Shown here piece after piece: positions 7,770 through 16,693 of a DNA stretch of 64,000 nucleotides. The DNA is from Albidovulum marisflavi (GTDB lineage Bacteria > Pseudomonadota > Alphaproteobacteria > Rhodobacterales > Rhodobacteraceae). The stretch is taken from NCBI RefSeq assembly GCF_025751435.1, contig NZ_JAOWKY010000001.1, positions 1,286,001 to 1,350,000 on the forward strand, read 5' to 3'. Every line of letters starts with the position of its first letter. Positions within the stretch are counted from its first letter, which is position 1. The notes beneath the pieces were generated by a model. That model did no database searches, had not been told where the DNA came from, and saw nothing but the letters and a program-made list of their open reading frames with translations. Made by a program: the position numbers and the translations under genes.

Positions 7770-8705
7770 ATGAACCCGTCTGACCGCATCCTTCCCGGCG
7801 TCGCGCTGATGATCGTCTTTTGCGTCTTCGCGCCGCTGATCGACGTGGCATCGAAGCTTTCGGCGGTCGCTGTTTCCGTCGGCGTGATCGCATTGGCGCG
7901 CTTCGTGGTCCAGGCGGGGCTCATGCTGCCCGTAGTGCTGGTGCTGGGCCTCGGGCTCAGGCTGTCCCCCCGCGCACTGGGGCTGACCGCCGTCCGGGCT
8001 GCGATGCTGATCCTGTCCACCTATTGTTTCGTCGCCGCGCTCAAGGCGATGCCGATCGCGGATGCCCTGGCCATCGCCTTCGTCGAGCCCTTCGTCATCC
8101 TGCTGATAGGACGCCTCGTGCTGGCCGAACAGGTCGGCCCGCGCCGCCTGGTGGCCTGCGCGATAGGTTTCGGCGGATCGCTGATGGTCATCCAGCCGTC
8201 CTTCGCGGCATTCGGCGCGGTCGCGCTGTTCCCGTTGGGCACGGCCGTGACCTTCGCGCTTTACATGCTGGTCACGCGGCGCCTTTCGCGGCTGGTGCAT
8301 CCGGTGCCGATGCAGTTCCACACCGCGCTTGTCGCGGCTCTTGTCTGTGTGCCGCTGCTTGCCATCGGCAACTACCTGGGCGAGCCTTCGCTGAAGCTGA
8401 CGCTGCCCTCGGGCATCTTCTGGCTCTGGCTGTTCTGCGTCGGGCTTGCCGCTTCGGTCAGTCACATGGCGATGACCTATGCGCTGACCTTTGCGCCGTC
8501 CTCGACGCTGGCGCCGTTGCACTATCTGGAAATCGTGACGGCAACGCTTTTCGGTTACCTGGTTTTCGGAGACTTTCCCGGCGGCCTGACCTGGGCCGGA
8601 ATCGGGGTGATCGTCGGTTCCGGACTTTACGTCATCTACCGCGAGCGGCAGCTGGACCGGCAGGCGCGGCTGGTTGTCCGCAATCCGGTCGCAGTGCCGC
8701 AATAG
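7770..8705 (+). CDS. EamA/DMT-superfamily permease
   Basis: A 311-residue inner-membrane protein with about ten hydrophobic segments arranged as two five-helix EamA repeats (roughly 5-140 and 150-290), the second ending ALTFAPSSTLAPLHYLEIVTATLFGYLVFGDFP, which is typical of drug/metabolite exporters. It probably exports an amino acid or similar small metabolite; the substrate is not predictable. It follows a WYL regulator on the same strand. Its 3' end runs 74 bases into the convergent thiamine diphosphokinase gene. Confidence 0.88.
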   Translation: MNPSDRILPGVALMIVFCVFAPLIDVASKLSAVAVSVGVIALARFVVQAGLMLPVVLVLGLGLRLSPRALGLTAVRAAMLILSTYCFVAALKAMPIADALAIAFVEPFVILLIGRLVLAEQVGPRRLVACAIGFGGSLMVIQPSFAAFGAVALFPLGTAVTFALYMLVTRRLSRLVHPVPMQFHTALVAALVCVPLLAIGNYLGEPSLKLTLPSGIFWLWLFCVGLAASVSHMAMTYALTFAPSSTLAPLHYLEIVTATLFGYLVFGDFPGGLTWAGIGVIVGSGLYVIYRERQLDRQARLVVRNPVAVPQ

Positions 8706-9342
8706 CCGCGCCAAGCGCGATGCGCGGCAGGATGACCAGCATCCCGTGGGAATCGAATTCCATCTCGACCCTTCCGGTCGCCTCGTTCGAAGTGCCGATG
8801 CGCCCGCCAGGCGCAAGCGTCAGGCCCGCGATCGGCCAGCGCAGTCCCTCGGAACGGCCCGAAACTTCGGCCATCGGGAACAGTGACACGCGCATGCCGG
8901 GGGCCAGGTCCAGCGACACGCTGGACGGGGCGTGAAAGATCACGTCGTCGCGCCCGACCAGCAGGCACGTTGACCCTGGATGGCGCACAAGGGCGTTGCA
9001 GGCCGAAAGCGAGTGATCGAATCGCAACCCCGTGAATCCAAGCCCCAGGATGAACGGTGCGCGAAGCCGCATCAGGCATTTTTCGAAGTCCGTGCTTTCC
9101 TGCTCGGCGACAAACAGCACGCGCGAAGGGTCAAGTTCGGCCAGATGCCGCCGATCGGCACTGTCCAGGTCGCCGATCACCCATTCGGGAACGTGACCAA
9201 AGGCCCGCGCCACATTCGCGCCACCATCCGCCGCTACGATCCGAGGGGCGAATGACAGGGCTTCCGAGAGGGTTTCGCGGTCGACTTCACCGCCGCCCAG
9301 AAGCGTGACGGGTTGCGAAAATGGTGGCAATGTTGGTGGCAT
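8632..9342 (-). CDS. thiamine diphosphokinase
   Basis: A 236-residue enzyme that transfers pyrophosphate from ATP to thiamine, giving thiamine diphosphate. The catalytic N-terminal domain shows VAADGGAN near residue 37 and the signature PEWVIGDLDSAD near 52-63 with the metal-binding Asp residues, then EQESTDFEKCLM near 81-92 (the TDxxK motif). The open frame begins at 9378, but MPPTLPPFSQPVTLLGGG at 9342 fits the family. The C-terminus overlaps the convergent DMT permease by 74 bases (8632-8705) and is Ala/Pro/Arg-rich, consistent with a recent stop-codon extension. Assignment firm, symbol varies (thiN/tpk). Confidence 0.92.
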   Translation of the reverse strand: MPPTLPPFSQPVTLLGGGEVDRETLSEALSFAPRIVAADGGANVARAFGHVPEWVIGDLDSADRRHLAELDPSRVLFVAEQESTDFEKCLMRLRAPFILGLGFTGLRFDHSLSACNALVRHPGSTCLLVGRDDVIFHAPSSVSLDLAPGMRVSLFPMAEVSGRSEGLRWPIAGLTLAPGGRIGTSNEATGRVEMEFDSHGMLVILPRIALGAAIAALRPDCGQPAAPAGPAAARGR

Positions 9343-9378
9343 GGCGGCATTGATGACGATTAGGGCAAAGAAAGGCAA

Positions 9379-9390
9379 TTCAGGCCTGAA
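9379..9390. repeat. 12-bp palindrome TTCAGGCCTGAA
   Basis: A perfect palindrome sits between the start of the thiamine diphosphokinase gene (minus strand) and the orphan 573-residue gene (plus strand), next to an unusually A/T-rich run (9391-9425). It may be an operator in this divergent promoter region. Confidence 0.35.
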
Positions 9391-9477
9391 AGAATCCTTC
9401 CTTTTTCCTATATGTCATCATTGTAGGGGACGAGTAGTGGGCAAACCTGCAAAAGGTGAGCCGTGTTTGGGTAGAGA

Positions 9478-11199
9478 ATGACGATGGTAGGTGCGAACAA
9501 GATCCTGACGGTTTCCTACGGAACCTTCTCCTGCACTCTGGAGGGGTTTGAGGAGCCTTTTGGCACGATGCGGGCAATCGCTGAGTACTTCCGGGATCTC
9601 GCCTCGCAGGATCGATACTTTGGCGCCGAGCCGCCCACGCCTGACACCGAAATGCTTCACCGCATCGCCGAGCGCGAGGTGCGCCGCCGGGTCGAGGCCC
9701 GCGTGGACGACGAGGGGATCACCCTGAAAGCAGCGGAACCCGAGGTTCAGGAGCCCGAAACCGTAGAAGAGCCCGATCAGGCCAGCCCTGAGCAGGAAAG
9801 CCTGGCCCCGGCCGAGACCCCGGCCGAGACCGCTGCCGAGAAGCTCAAGCGCCTCCGGGCGGCGGTCGCCGAGGCCGAGGCCGCAGCGTCACAAGAAGAC
9901 TGGGTCGAAAACCGCACCTCATTCTCCGCCGAGGCCCCAGCCGCCGATTTCGGCTATACGCTTGATGTCGTATCCGCCAACATCAAGGCGGGACCCGCGA
10001 AGGACGAATTCCATGAGGAGGAGTTCTACGAGGACGAGGAGGCCGAGGACATCGCTGCACCCGCAACGGAGCGGCCATCCCAGGCCGCCGCAAGCGATGA
10101 ACGGGAAGAACCCGCGGGTCAGACGACGCTGCCGAACCTTGCCGCGCGGCTGCGCGCCTACGAGGCGGAGGCACCCTATCTGCGCGGTGGTCCCCGCCCC
10201 CCGGCATCTCCGCGCCCGGCGCCGAAAGTCGATGAGGACCTTCTGCGCCGCGTCACCGAGGAAAGCCGCGCCGAAGACCAAGCGGTAAGCGCTGACACCG
10301 TTCAAGGCCGCTCAATCCTCGAGCAGGCGTCGGGTGACGACGAAGCCGCTGTTGCCCGCCTGATGAAAGAGGCGCACAGCAAGCTTGAAGGCCCCGAAAG
10401 CAAGCGCAAGTTTTCGGCGATCTCGCATATGAAGGCCGCGGTTGCCGCGACGGTGGCAGACCGCCGGTTCAAGGCGGAGGCAGAGGTCGAGGACGATGGT
10501 GATGAGGGCGGCGAGGAAACCCAGCTGAACCGCTACCGGGAGGACCTGTCGCGCGTCGTCCGCCCGCGGCCCACGCCGCCGTCCCCGCCCAAGAGGCAGG
10601 CGGCTTCCGCGCCCTCGACGCCGCCCAAGGCTACAGAAACGGGCAGGCCTGCAGTACCACCCGCGCCTGCCCAAGAGCGTAAGGCCGAAGCGCCAGCGGT
10701 GGCAGAGCCCGCGAAGGCGCCGGCCCCCAATCCGCCCCGGTCGTCGGTCCATCCCGCGCCGCTTGTGCTTTTCTCGGAGCAGAAGGTTCAGGATGAATCA
10801 CAAGCCGCAGAGCCTGCGGTAGCCCGTCGCCGCTCGGCGATCCCGACCCGCATCCTTACCGAGGATGAGGTGGTGGTGCCGCGCCGCCGGGTGCAGCCCG
10901 AGGACGCCGACAGCTTCGCAGAGTTCGCCGAAATGATGGGCGCCTCGGATCTTTCGGACCTGCTTGAGGCCGCCGCGGCCTATACCGCGACCATCGAAGG
11001 CACGCCGCACTTCTCTCGCCCGCAGCTTCTGCGCAAGGTGGCAACCGTGTCGGATACCCCTGACTTCAGCCGCGAGGACGGCTTGCGGTCGTTCGGGATG
11101 CTTCTGCGGCAAGGCAAGATCCAGAAGGTGCGGAGGGGGCAGTTCAAGATAACGGACGCCTCGCGCTTTCTCAGCGATGGACTGCGGGGATCGCGCTAA
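9478..11199 (+). CDS. large acidic orphan protein of Rhodobacteraceae type
   Basis: A 573-residue protein with two ordered ends and a long low-complexity middle. Residues 1-75 (ILTVSYGTFSCTLEGFEEPFGTMRAIAEYFRDLA... RIAEREVRRRVEAR) are compact and, from memory, strongly conserved in this family. Residues about 80-470 are rich in Ala, Glu and Pro, with proline-rich patches (RPRPTPPSPPKRQ) and short helical islands. Residues about 480-573 form a second conserved block ending in a winged-helix-like stretch (FGMLLRQGKIQKVRRGQFKIT). Databases sometimes call homologues CheA-like or lipoprotein; I see neither histidine-kinase motifs nor a lipobox. No signal peptide. Possibly a scaffold or nucleoid/cell-cycle protein; function unknown. 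Confidence 0.85.
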   Translation: MTMVGANKILTVSYGTFSCTLEGFEEPFGTMRAIAEYFRDLASQDRYFGAEPPTPDTEMLHRIAEREVRRRVEARVDDEGITLKAAEPEVQEPETVEEPDQASPEQESLAPAETPAETAAEKLKRLRAAVAEAEAAASQEDWVENRTSFSAEAPAADFGYTLDVVSANIKAGPAKDEFHEEEFYEDEEAEDIAAPATERPSQAAASDEREEPAGQTTLPNLAARLRAYEAEAPYLRGGPRPPASPRPAPKVDEDLLRRVTEESRAEDQAVSADTVQGRSILEQASGDDEAAVARLMKEAHSKLEGPESKRKFSAISHMKAAVAATVADRRFKAEAEVEDDGDEGGEETQLNRYREDLSRVVRPRPTPPSPPKRQAASAPSTPPKATETGRPAVPPAPAQERKAEAPAVAEPAKAPAPNPPRSSVHPAPLVLFSEQKVQDESQAAEPAVARRRSAIPTRILTEDEVVVPRRRVQPEDADSFAEFAEMMGASDLSDLLEAAAAYTATIEGTPHFSRPQLLRKVATVSDTPDFSREDGLRSFGMLLRQGKIQKVRRGQFKITDASRFLSDGLRGSR

Positions 11200-11202
11200 G
11201 GA

Positions 11203-11436
11203 TCAGTCCTTGGGTTCGTCGGGATCCTCTTTCCCGACGCCCTTGAACACCGACTTGAACGGAAGTGCCCACAGGAAGCCAAGCGCCACGTAGAGGGCGA
11301 CCTCCGCCCAGATCGGAAGTCGTCCGAAGCGCGCGTCGATCCAGTTCGCCAGCGTGACCGCCACGACGATATAGGCCGGCAACCCGAAGATCAGGATCAG
11401 TAGGGAAAGCCTGCGGCGGGCGCGGTAGGAAAGCAT
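11203..11436 (-). CDS. DUF2842 small membrane protein
   Basis: A 77-residue protein with two membrane spans (about 9-31 and 43-62) and the sequence GFLWALPFKSVFKGVGKEDPDEP that is typical of DUF2842, a family confined to alphaproteobacteria. The start MLSYRARRR at 11436 leaves a four-base gap after purA; a GTG-type upstream start would overlap purA by 11 bases. Co-transcription with purA is likely and common. Function unknown. Confidence 0.85.
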   Translation of the reverse strand: MLSYRARRRLSLLILIFGLPAYIVVAVTLANWIDARFGRLPIWAEVALYVALGFLWALPFKSVFKGVGKEDPDEPKD

Positions 11437-11440
11437 AGGC

Positions 11441-12739
11441 TCAGTCCGCAAACGGGTCGGTGACCAGGATCGTGTCGTCCCGCTCGGGGCTGGTGGACAG
11501 AAGTGCCACCGGGCACTGGATCAGCTCCTCGATCCGGCGGACGTACTTGATCGCGGCGGCCGGCAGTTCTGCCCAGCTGCGCGCACCCTCGGTGCTTTCC
11601 TGCCAGCCCTCGATTTCCTCGTAGACCGGCACGCAGCGCGCCTGCTGATCGGCGGCGGTCGGAAGATAATCCAGCCGCTTTCCGTCCAGGTCATAGCCCA
11701 CGCAGATCTTCAGCGTGTCGAAGCCGTCCAGCACGTCGAGCTTGGTCAGCGCGATGCCGTTGATGCCCGAGATCGCGCAGGTCTGGCGCACCAGAGCCGC
11801 GTCGAACCAGCCGCAGCGGCGCTTGCGGCCCGTGACGGTGCCGAACTCGTGCCCGCGCGTGCCCAGGCGTTCGCCGTCGGCGTCGTGCAGCTCGGTCGGG
11901 AAGGGGCCTTCGCCGACGCGGGTCGTGTAGGCCTTGACGATGCCAAGGACAAAGTCGATGGCGTTCGGACCAAGTCCCACGCCTGTCGCCGCCTGTCCCG
12001 CGATGACGTTCGACGATGTGACGAACGGATAGGTCCCGAAGTCGATATCAAGCAGGGAGCCTTGCGCACCTTCGAACAGGATACGCTTGCCGGCCCGACG
12101 GGCTTCGTTCATCACCTTCCAGACAGGCGCGGCATATTGCAGGATCTCGGGCGCGATCTCTTTCAGCTGGGCAAGAAGCGCGTCCGTGTCGATCGGCTCA
12201 AGCCCCAGACCCGCGCGCAGCGCGTTGTGGTGGACCAGCGCGCGTTCCACGCGCAATTCCAGCGTCGCCGCATCGGCCAGGTCCGCGACCCGGATCACGC
12301 GGCGGCCGACCTTGTCCTCGTAGCACGGACCGATCCCGCGCCCCGTCGTGCCGATCTTGGCCTTCGATCCGGTCGCCTGCGCCTCGCGCGCGCGGTCCAA
12401 CTCTCCGTGATAGGGCATGATCAGCGGGGTGTTTTCCGCGATCATCAGCGTCTCGGGCGTGATCTCGACGCCCTGTTCGCGGATCGAGGCGATTTCCTTG
12501 ACCAGGTGCCAGGGGTCCAGCACCACGCCGTTGCCGATGACGGACAGCTTGCCGCCGCGAACCACGCCCGACGGCAGCGCGTTCAGCTTATAGACCTTGC
12601 CGCTGATGACAAGCGTGTGGCCCGCGTTGTGGCCGCCCTGGAAGCGCGCGATGACGTCGGCGCGTTCCGACAGCCAGTCGACGATCTTGCCCTTGCCCTC
12701 GTCGCCCCATTGGGCGCCCACGACAACCACGTTGGCCAT
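11441..12739 (-). CDS. purA: adenylosuccinate synthetase
   Basis: A 432-residue enzyme that joins IMP and aspartate using GTP, the first committed step to AMP. The N-terminal GTP loop [11 protein letters not shown] contains catalytic Asp13; His41 lies in GGHNAGHT; the IMP loop [14 protein letters not shown] and the C-terminal GTP-base motif [19 protein letters not shown] are all present. The frame is open upstream, but [17 protein letters not shown] at 12739 is the family start. DUF2842 follows in the same operon. Cytoplasmic; certain. Confidence 0.98.
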   Translation of the reverse strand: MANVVVVGAQWGDEGKGKIVDWLSERADVIARFQGGHNAGHTLVISGKVYKLNALPSGVVRGGKLSVIGNGVVLDPWHLVKEIASIREQGVEITPETLMIAENTPLIMPYHGELDRAREAQATGSKAKIGTTGRGIGPCYEDKVGRRVIRVADLADAATLELRVERALVHHNALRAGLGLEPIDTDALLAQLKEIAPEILQYAAPVWKVMNEARRAGKRILFEGAQGSLLDIDFGTYPFVTSSNVIAGQAATGVGLGPNAIDFVLGIVKAYTTRVGEGPFPTELHDADGERLGTRGHEFGTVTGRKRRCGWFDAALVRQTCAISGINGIALTKLDVLDGFDTLKICVGYDLDGKRLDYLPTAADQQARCVPVYEEIEGWQESTEGARSWAELPAAAIKYVRRIEELIQCPVALLSTSPERDDTILVTDPFAD

Positions 12740-12836
12740 GATCCTGTCCTTGCAACTTTGACAAACCCCGCGTCCTATAACGGTGACGCCCGCCGGGCGA
12801 AACAGCAAAATCGCCGCGTGGAGGCTTCGGGGGCGC

Positions 12837-13223
12837 ATGTTTCTCTATATTACGATCGGGACGAACGATCTGGCGCGGGCGGGCCGCTTCTACGACGCCG
12901 TCATGGCCACCCTGGGATTTGAGAGAGCGGCGGAGAACGCAAGCGAAGTTGGCTATCGCAAGCCTGGGGAGCGCACCCGCTTTTGGGTGACGCGGCCCTT
13001 CGACGGCCGTCCGGCGACGGTCGGGAACGGCTCCATGCCTGCGTTCGATGTGGCCGACCGGGCAGCGGTGGATGCCTTTCACAAGGCCGCCCTGGCCAAC
13101 GGAGGCAGCGACGAGGGCGCGCCGGGCCTGAGGCCCTATGCGCCGCATTTCTACGCCTGCTATGTCAGAGACCCCGATGGCAACAAGCTGTCGGCGGTCT
13201 GCGAACGCGACTCTGCGTCCTGA
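12837..13223 (+). CDS. VOC-family (glyoxalase/bleomycin-resistance fold) protein
   Basis: A 128-residue single-module protein with the vicinal-oxygen-chelate fold: [27 protein letters not shown] at the start and [15 protein letters not shown] at the end, the usual last strand with the Glu-type metal ligand. The start at 12837 drops a non-homologous extension and matches the first strand of the fold. It is divergent from purA with a 97-base shared region. Such small VOC proteins include glyoxalases, dioxygenase relatives and antibiotic-binding proteins; the substrate is unknown. Confidence 0.85.
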   Translation: MFLYITIGTNDLARAGRFYDAVMATLGFERAAENASEVGYRKPGERTRFWVTRPFDGRPATVGNGSMPAFDVADRAAVDAFHKAALANGGSDEGAPGLRPYAPHFYACYVRDPDGNKLSAVCERDSAS

Positions 13224-13343
13224 TGTCCTCGGTTCGCGCTTCGGCCCGCGTTCGCATCAACAATGCCGGCGCCTGGACAATTGCCGCTCGCGCCCGGCGA
13301 CGAGTTTTCCTATAACGCGCGCGACACGATGCAGGAGAGTGCC

Positions 13344-14132
13344 ATGTCCGAGAACCTGTCCCCCATTGACCAGGCCAAGGCGAACGCGGCCCGCAAGGCC
13401 GTCGATTTCGTCGAAAGCGGAATGAAGGTGGGGCTTGGCACCGGGTCCACCGCTGCCTGGATGGTCAAGCGCCTTGGTGAGCGCGTGCGCGACGAAGGCC
13501 TGCGTATCGTCGCCGTGCCGACCTCAAGCCGCACCGCCGCGCTTGCGCGCGAGGTGGGCATCACCGTCATCACCCTCGACGAAGCCAAGTGGCTCGACAT
13601 CACGATCGACGGCGCCGACGAGTTCGACGCCGAAATGAACCTGATCAAGGGCGGCGGCGGGGCGCTTTTGCAGGAAAAGATCGTGGCGACGGCATCCGAC
13701 CGCATGGTGGTGATCGCGGACTCCGCGAAAGAAGTCGCGCATCTGGGCGCCTTCCCCCTGCCGATCGAGGTCATTCCCTTCGGCGTGAACGTCACGCGCG
13801 GGCTGGTCGAAGAGCTTCTGGGCGCCTTCGACGTCATGGGACGGCGCACCACGATCCGCATGAACGGCAGCGACCCCTTCCGCACCGACGAGGGCAACTT
13901 CATCCTCGATCTGCACCTGGGCCGCATCGGCGATCCGCGCCAGCTTGCGCTGATGCTGAATCAGGTTCCCGGCGTGGTTGAAAATGGGCTTTTCGTAGAT
14001 ATCTGCGACAGGGTGGTGATCGGACATGCGGACGGAAGGGTCGAAGTGCGCGATATACACGACTGTTCGATCGACGTGACGGAGCTTCCGGTTGGGGACA
14101 CCACGAACATCTTTGCCAATATCGAGGAATAG
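13344..14132 (+). CDS. rpiA: ribose-5-phosphate isomerase A
   Basis: A 262-residue isomerase interconverting ribose 5-phosphate and ribulose 5-phosphate in the pentose phosphate pathway. Family motifs are GLGTGSTAAWMV (phosphate loop), DITIDGADEFDAEMNLIKGGGGALLQEKIVA with the catalytic Asp/Glu, and LPIEVIPFG. The ATG at 13344 follows GCAGGAGAG, a good ribosome site, and the upstream extension is discarded. The glutathione reductase gene starts seven bases after its stop, so they are one transcription unit linking NADPH generation with its use. Confidence 0.97.
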   Translation: MSENLSPIDQAKANAARKAVDFVESGMKVGLGTGSTAAWMVKRLGERVRDEGLRIVAVPTSSRTAALAREVGITVITLDEAKWLDITIDGADEFDAEMNLIKGGGGALLQEKIVATASDRMVVIADSAKEVAHLGAFPLPIEVIPFGVNVTRGLVEELLGAFDVMGRRTTIRMNGSDPFRTDEGNFILDLHLGRIGDPRQLALMLNQVPGVVENGLFVDICDRVVIGHADGRVEVRDIHDCSIDVTELPVGDTTNIFANIEE

Positions 14133-14139
14133 GGACCCG

Positions 14140-15498
14140 ATGGCATTCGACTACGACCTGTTCGTCATCGGTGGCGGTTCGGGCGGCGTGCGTGCGGCGC
14201 GGATCGCCGCCGGCGAGTACGGCGCGAAAGTCGCTATCGCCGAGGAATACCGGATGGGCGGGACCTGCGTCATCCGGGGCTGCGTGCCCAAGAAGCTGAT
14301 GGTCTTCGCATCTTCCTATGCCGGGCAGATCGAGGACGCGCGCGCCTACGGCTGGGACGTTCGGGCGGGTGCCTTCGACTGGTCCGCGTTTCGTGCCAAG
14401 CTGGATGCGGAACTTGATCGGTTGGAGGGCGTCTATCGCGCCGCGCTTGTCAGGAACGGCGTTACCATCCACGACGAACGTGCCGTGATCGAGGATGCTC
14501 ATACCGTCCGGCTGGAAAACGGCGCGCGGTTCACGACCAAGCACATTCTCGTTGCGACGGGCGGGCAGCCATCGGTGCCCGAACCGGCAGCCTCGGTCGG
14601 GGTCATGACGTCGAACGACGTCTTCAAGCTGGACACCCTGCCAAAGTCCATTCTGATCGTGGGCGGCGGTTTCATCGCCTGCGAATTCGCCTGCATCCTG
14701 AACGGGATGGGTGTCGAGGTCACGCAGTTCTACCGCGGAGAGCAGATCCTGCGCGGGTTCGATGGCGAAGCGCGGGGCCATATCGCGGAACTGATGCGCG
14801 ACTCGGGCGTGAACCTGCACGTCGGCACCGACGTGATCGAGATGCGCGACGCCGACGGCGGCACATGGGTCAAGTCCACAGATGGTCGTGAGCATGTCTT
14901 TGAAAAGGTGCTTTACGCGACTGGCCGCACGCCGAACTCTTCGGGCATTGGCCTTGAAGAGGCAGGTGTGAAACTGGGACGCCGCGGCGAGATCGTTGTC
15001 GATGGCTGGAGCCAAACCTCGGTCCCCTCGATCTATGCCGTCGGCGACGTCACCGACCGCATCAACCTGACGCCGGTCGCCATCCGCGAAGGGCACGCTT
15101 TTGTCGACACGGTATTCGGTGCGAAGCCGACGAAGGCGGATCACGATCTTGTGGCTTCGGCCGTCTTCACGCAGCCAGAGTTCGGGACCGTGGGCCTGAC
15201 CGAGGAAGCCGCGCGCGACCTTGGCCCGATCGAGGTTTATGCAACCTCGTTCCGCGCGATGCAGTCGGCCTTTGCGGGCCGGCGCGACCGCGTGATGATG
15301 AAACTGATCGTCTGCGCGCAGAGCCGCAAGGTGCTGGGATGCCACATCGTGGCGCCTGGCGCCGGGGAAATGATCCAGCTTGCGGCCATAGCCATCAAGA
15401 TGGGCGCAACGAAAGAGGATTTCGACCGCACCGTCGCCGTTCACCCTGTCATGGCTGAGGAACTGGTCACGTTGCGCAAACCGGTCAGGACGGCTTGA
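14140..15498 (+). CDS. gor: glutathione-disulfide reductase
   Basis: A 452-residue FAD enzyme reducing glutathione disulfide with NADPH. The FAD loop is GGGSGGVRAARIAA; the redox-active disulfide is Cys43/Cys48 in GGTCVIRGCVPKK; the NAD(P) loop GGGFIACEFACIL is near residue 175; a second FAD motif YAVGDVTDRINLTPVA is near 300; and the catalytic His-Glu pair is in TVAVHPVMAEELV near the C-terminus. The start at 14140 matches homologues. It lies seven bases after rpiA. A glutathione rather than lipoamide or mercuric substrate is supported by the CVIRGCVPKK context. Confidence 0.96.
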   Translation: MAFDYDLFVIGGGSGGVRAARIAAGEYGAKVAIAEEYRMGGTCVIRGCVPKKLMVFASSYAGQIEDARAYGWDVRAGAFDWSAFRAKLDAELDRLEGVYRAALVRNGVTIHDERAVIEDAHTVRLENGARFTTKHILVATGGQPSVPEPAASVGVMTSNDVFKLDTLPKSILIVGGGFIACEFACILNGMGVEVTQFYRGEQILRGFDGEARGHIAELMRDSGVNLHVGTDVIEMRDADGGTWVKSTDGREHVFEKVLYATGRTPNSSGIGLEEAGVKLGRRGEIVVDGWSQTSVPSIYAVGDVTDRINLTPVAIREGHAFVDTVFGAKPTKADHDLVASAVFTQPEFGTVGLTEEAARDLGPIEVYATSFRAMQSAFAGRRDRVMMKLIVCAQSRKVLGCHIVAPGAGEMIQLAAIAIKMGATKEDFDRTVAVHPVMAEELVTLRKPVRTA

Positions 15499-15565
15499 TT
15501 TTCCTGTCAAAAGTCCCAGTTGGGATGCAGGATGCACGAAATCTGAACAAAGAAGGTAGGCATAG

Positions 15566-16693
15566 ATGAGTGGAAGCGGAGGCCCCTGGGGAGGTGGCGG
15601 TTCTGGCGGCGGGGATGACGACGATCGTCAATCCCGTGGACCTCGGCGCCCGGTCGGGGGGGCGCAGATCCCCGAAATCGACGACATCATGCGCAAAGGC
15701 TCGGAGCGGCTGAAGGTGCTGATGGGCGGCAGGGGCGGATCGGGCCGCGGCAATGGTGGCGATCAGCCCGGCCTGCCGCGCGGCACCTTCGTGCTTGCCG
15801 CGCTGGCCGCGGTCGCGCTGTGGTCCTACGAAAGCTTTTACACCGTAAAGCCTGAAGAGCGCTCGGTTGAACTGTTCCTGGGCAAGTGCAACTCGCCCTG
15901 CATCGGCGAGCCGGGGCTGAACTTTGCCCCCTGGCCGATCGTCATTCCCGAAAAGGTGCAGCTGTCGACGGAACGCACCGAGGATATCGGCGTCGGGCGC
16001 GGCGGGCAGGACGACAGCGGCCTGATGCTGACCGGTGACGAAAACATCGTCGACATCGACTTCCAGGTCGTCTGGAATATTTCTGACCCTGAAAGATACC
16101 TGTTCAACCTGCGCGACCCGGAACTGACGATCAACGCCGTGGCCGAAGCGTCGATGCGTGAAATCATCGCCCAGTCCCAGCTTGCGCCGATCCTGAACCG
16201 GGATCGCGGCGCGATTGCAGAACGGTTGAAGGACCTGATCCAGACAACGCTGGACGGCTACGACTCCGGGCTTAACGTGGTGCGCGTGAACTTCGACCGC
16301 GCCGACCCCCCGAGGGAAGTCATCGAGGCGTTCAAGAACGTCCAGTCCGCGGAACAGGAACGCGACCGCCTGCAGAAGGAAGCCGACGCCTACGCCAACA
16401 CGGTTGTGGCGGGCGCGCGGGGTCAGGCCGCGCAGATCCTTGAAGAGGCGGAAGCCTATCGCGCGCAGGTCGTGAACCAGGCCGAGGGTGAGGCAAGCCG
16501 CTTCTCGGCGGTTCTTGCCGAATACGAAAAGGCACCCGAGGTCACGCGCAAGCGTCTTTATCTTGAAACCATGGAGCAGGTGATGGGCCGGGTCGACAAG
16601 GTCATCATCGACGAGAACCAGGGCGGCCAGGGCGTTGTGCCCTACCTGCCGCTGAATGAACTGGGCCGCAAGCCGGCCGCGGAGGGCAACTGA
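15566..16693 (+). CDS. hflK: FtsH protease modulator HflK
   Basis: A 375-residue inner-membrane SPFH protein that with HflC forms the large cage around FtsH. It has the glycine-rich cytoplasmic N-terminus (SGSGGPWGGGGSGGG), one membrane span near 77-93 (GTFVLAALAAVALWSY), the SPFH domain (about 95-260) and a long coiled coil (about 260-335, EQERDRLQKEADAYA...). The SPFH region and coiled coil should lie in the periplasm. Its TGA overlaps the hflC ATG by one base (TGATG at 16691-16695), giving tight coupling. Confidence 0.96.
   Translation: MSGSGGPWGGGGSGGGDDDDRQSRGPRRPVGGAQIPEIDDIMRKGSERLKVLMGGRGGSGRGNGGDQPGLPRGTFVLAALAAVALWSYESFYTVKPEERSVELFLGKCNSPCIGEPGLNFAPWPIVIPEKVQLSTERTEDIGVGRGGQDDSGLMLTGDENIVDIDFQVVWNISDPERYLFNLRDPELTINAVAEASMREIIAQSQLAPILNRDRGAIAERLKDLIQTTLDGYDSGLNVVRVNFDRADPPREVIEAFKNVQSAEQERDRLQKEADAYANTVVAGARGQAAQILEEAEAYRAQVVNQAEGEASRFSAVLAEYEKAPEVTRKRLYLETMEQVMGRVDKVIIDENQGGQGVVPYLPLNELGRKPAAEGN

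Noticed and set aside
7755-8816. A 353-residue Arg/Gln/His-rich open frame on the minus strand
   Set aside because: Antisense to the DMT permease; low-complexity polar composition mirrors hydrophobic codons on the other strand.
13900-15537. A 545-residue open frame on the minus strand
   Set aside because: It lies opposite rpiA and gor and has no family resemblance; composition is His/Arg/Gly-rich, as usual for antisense frames here.
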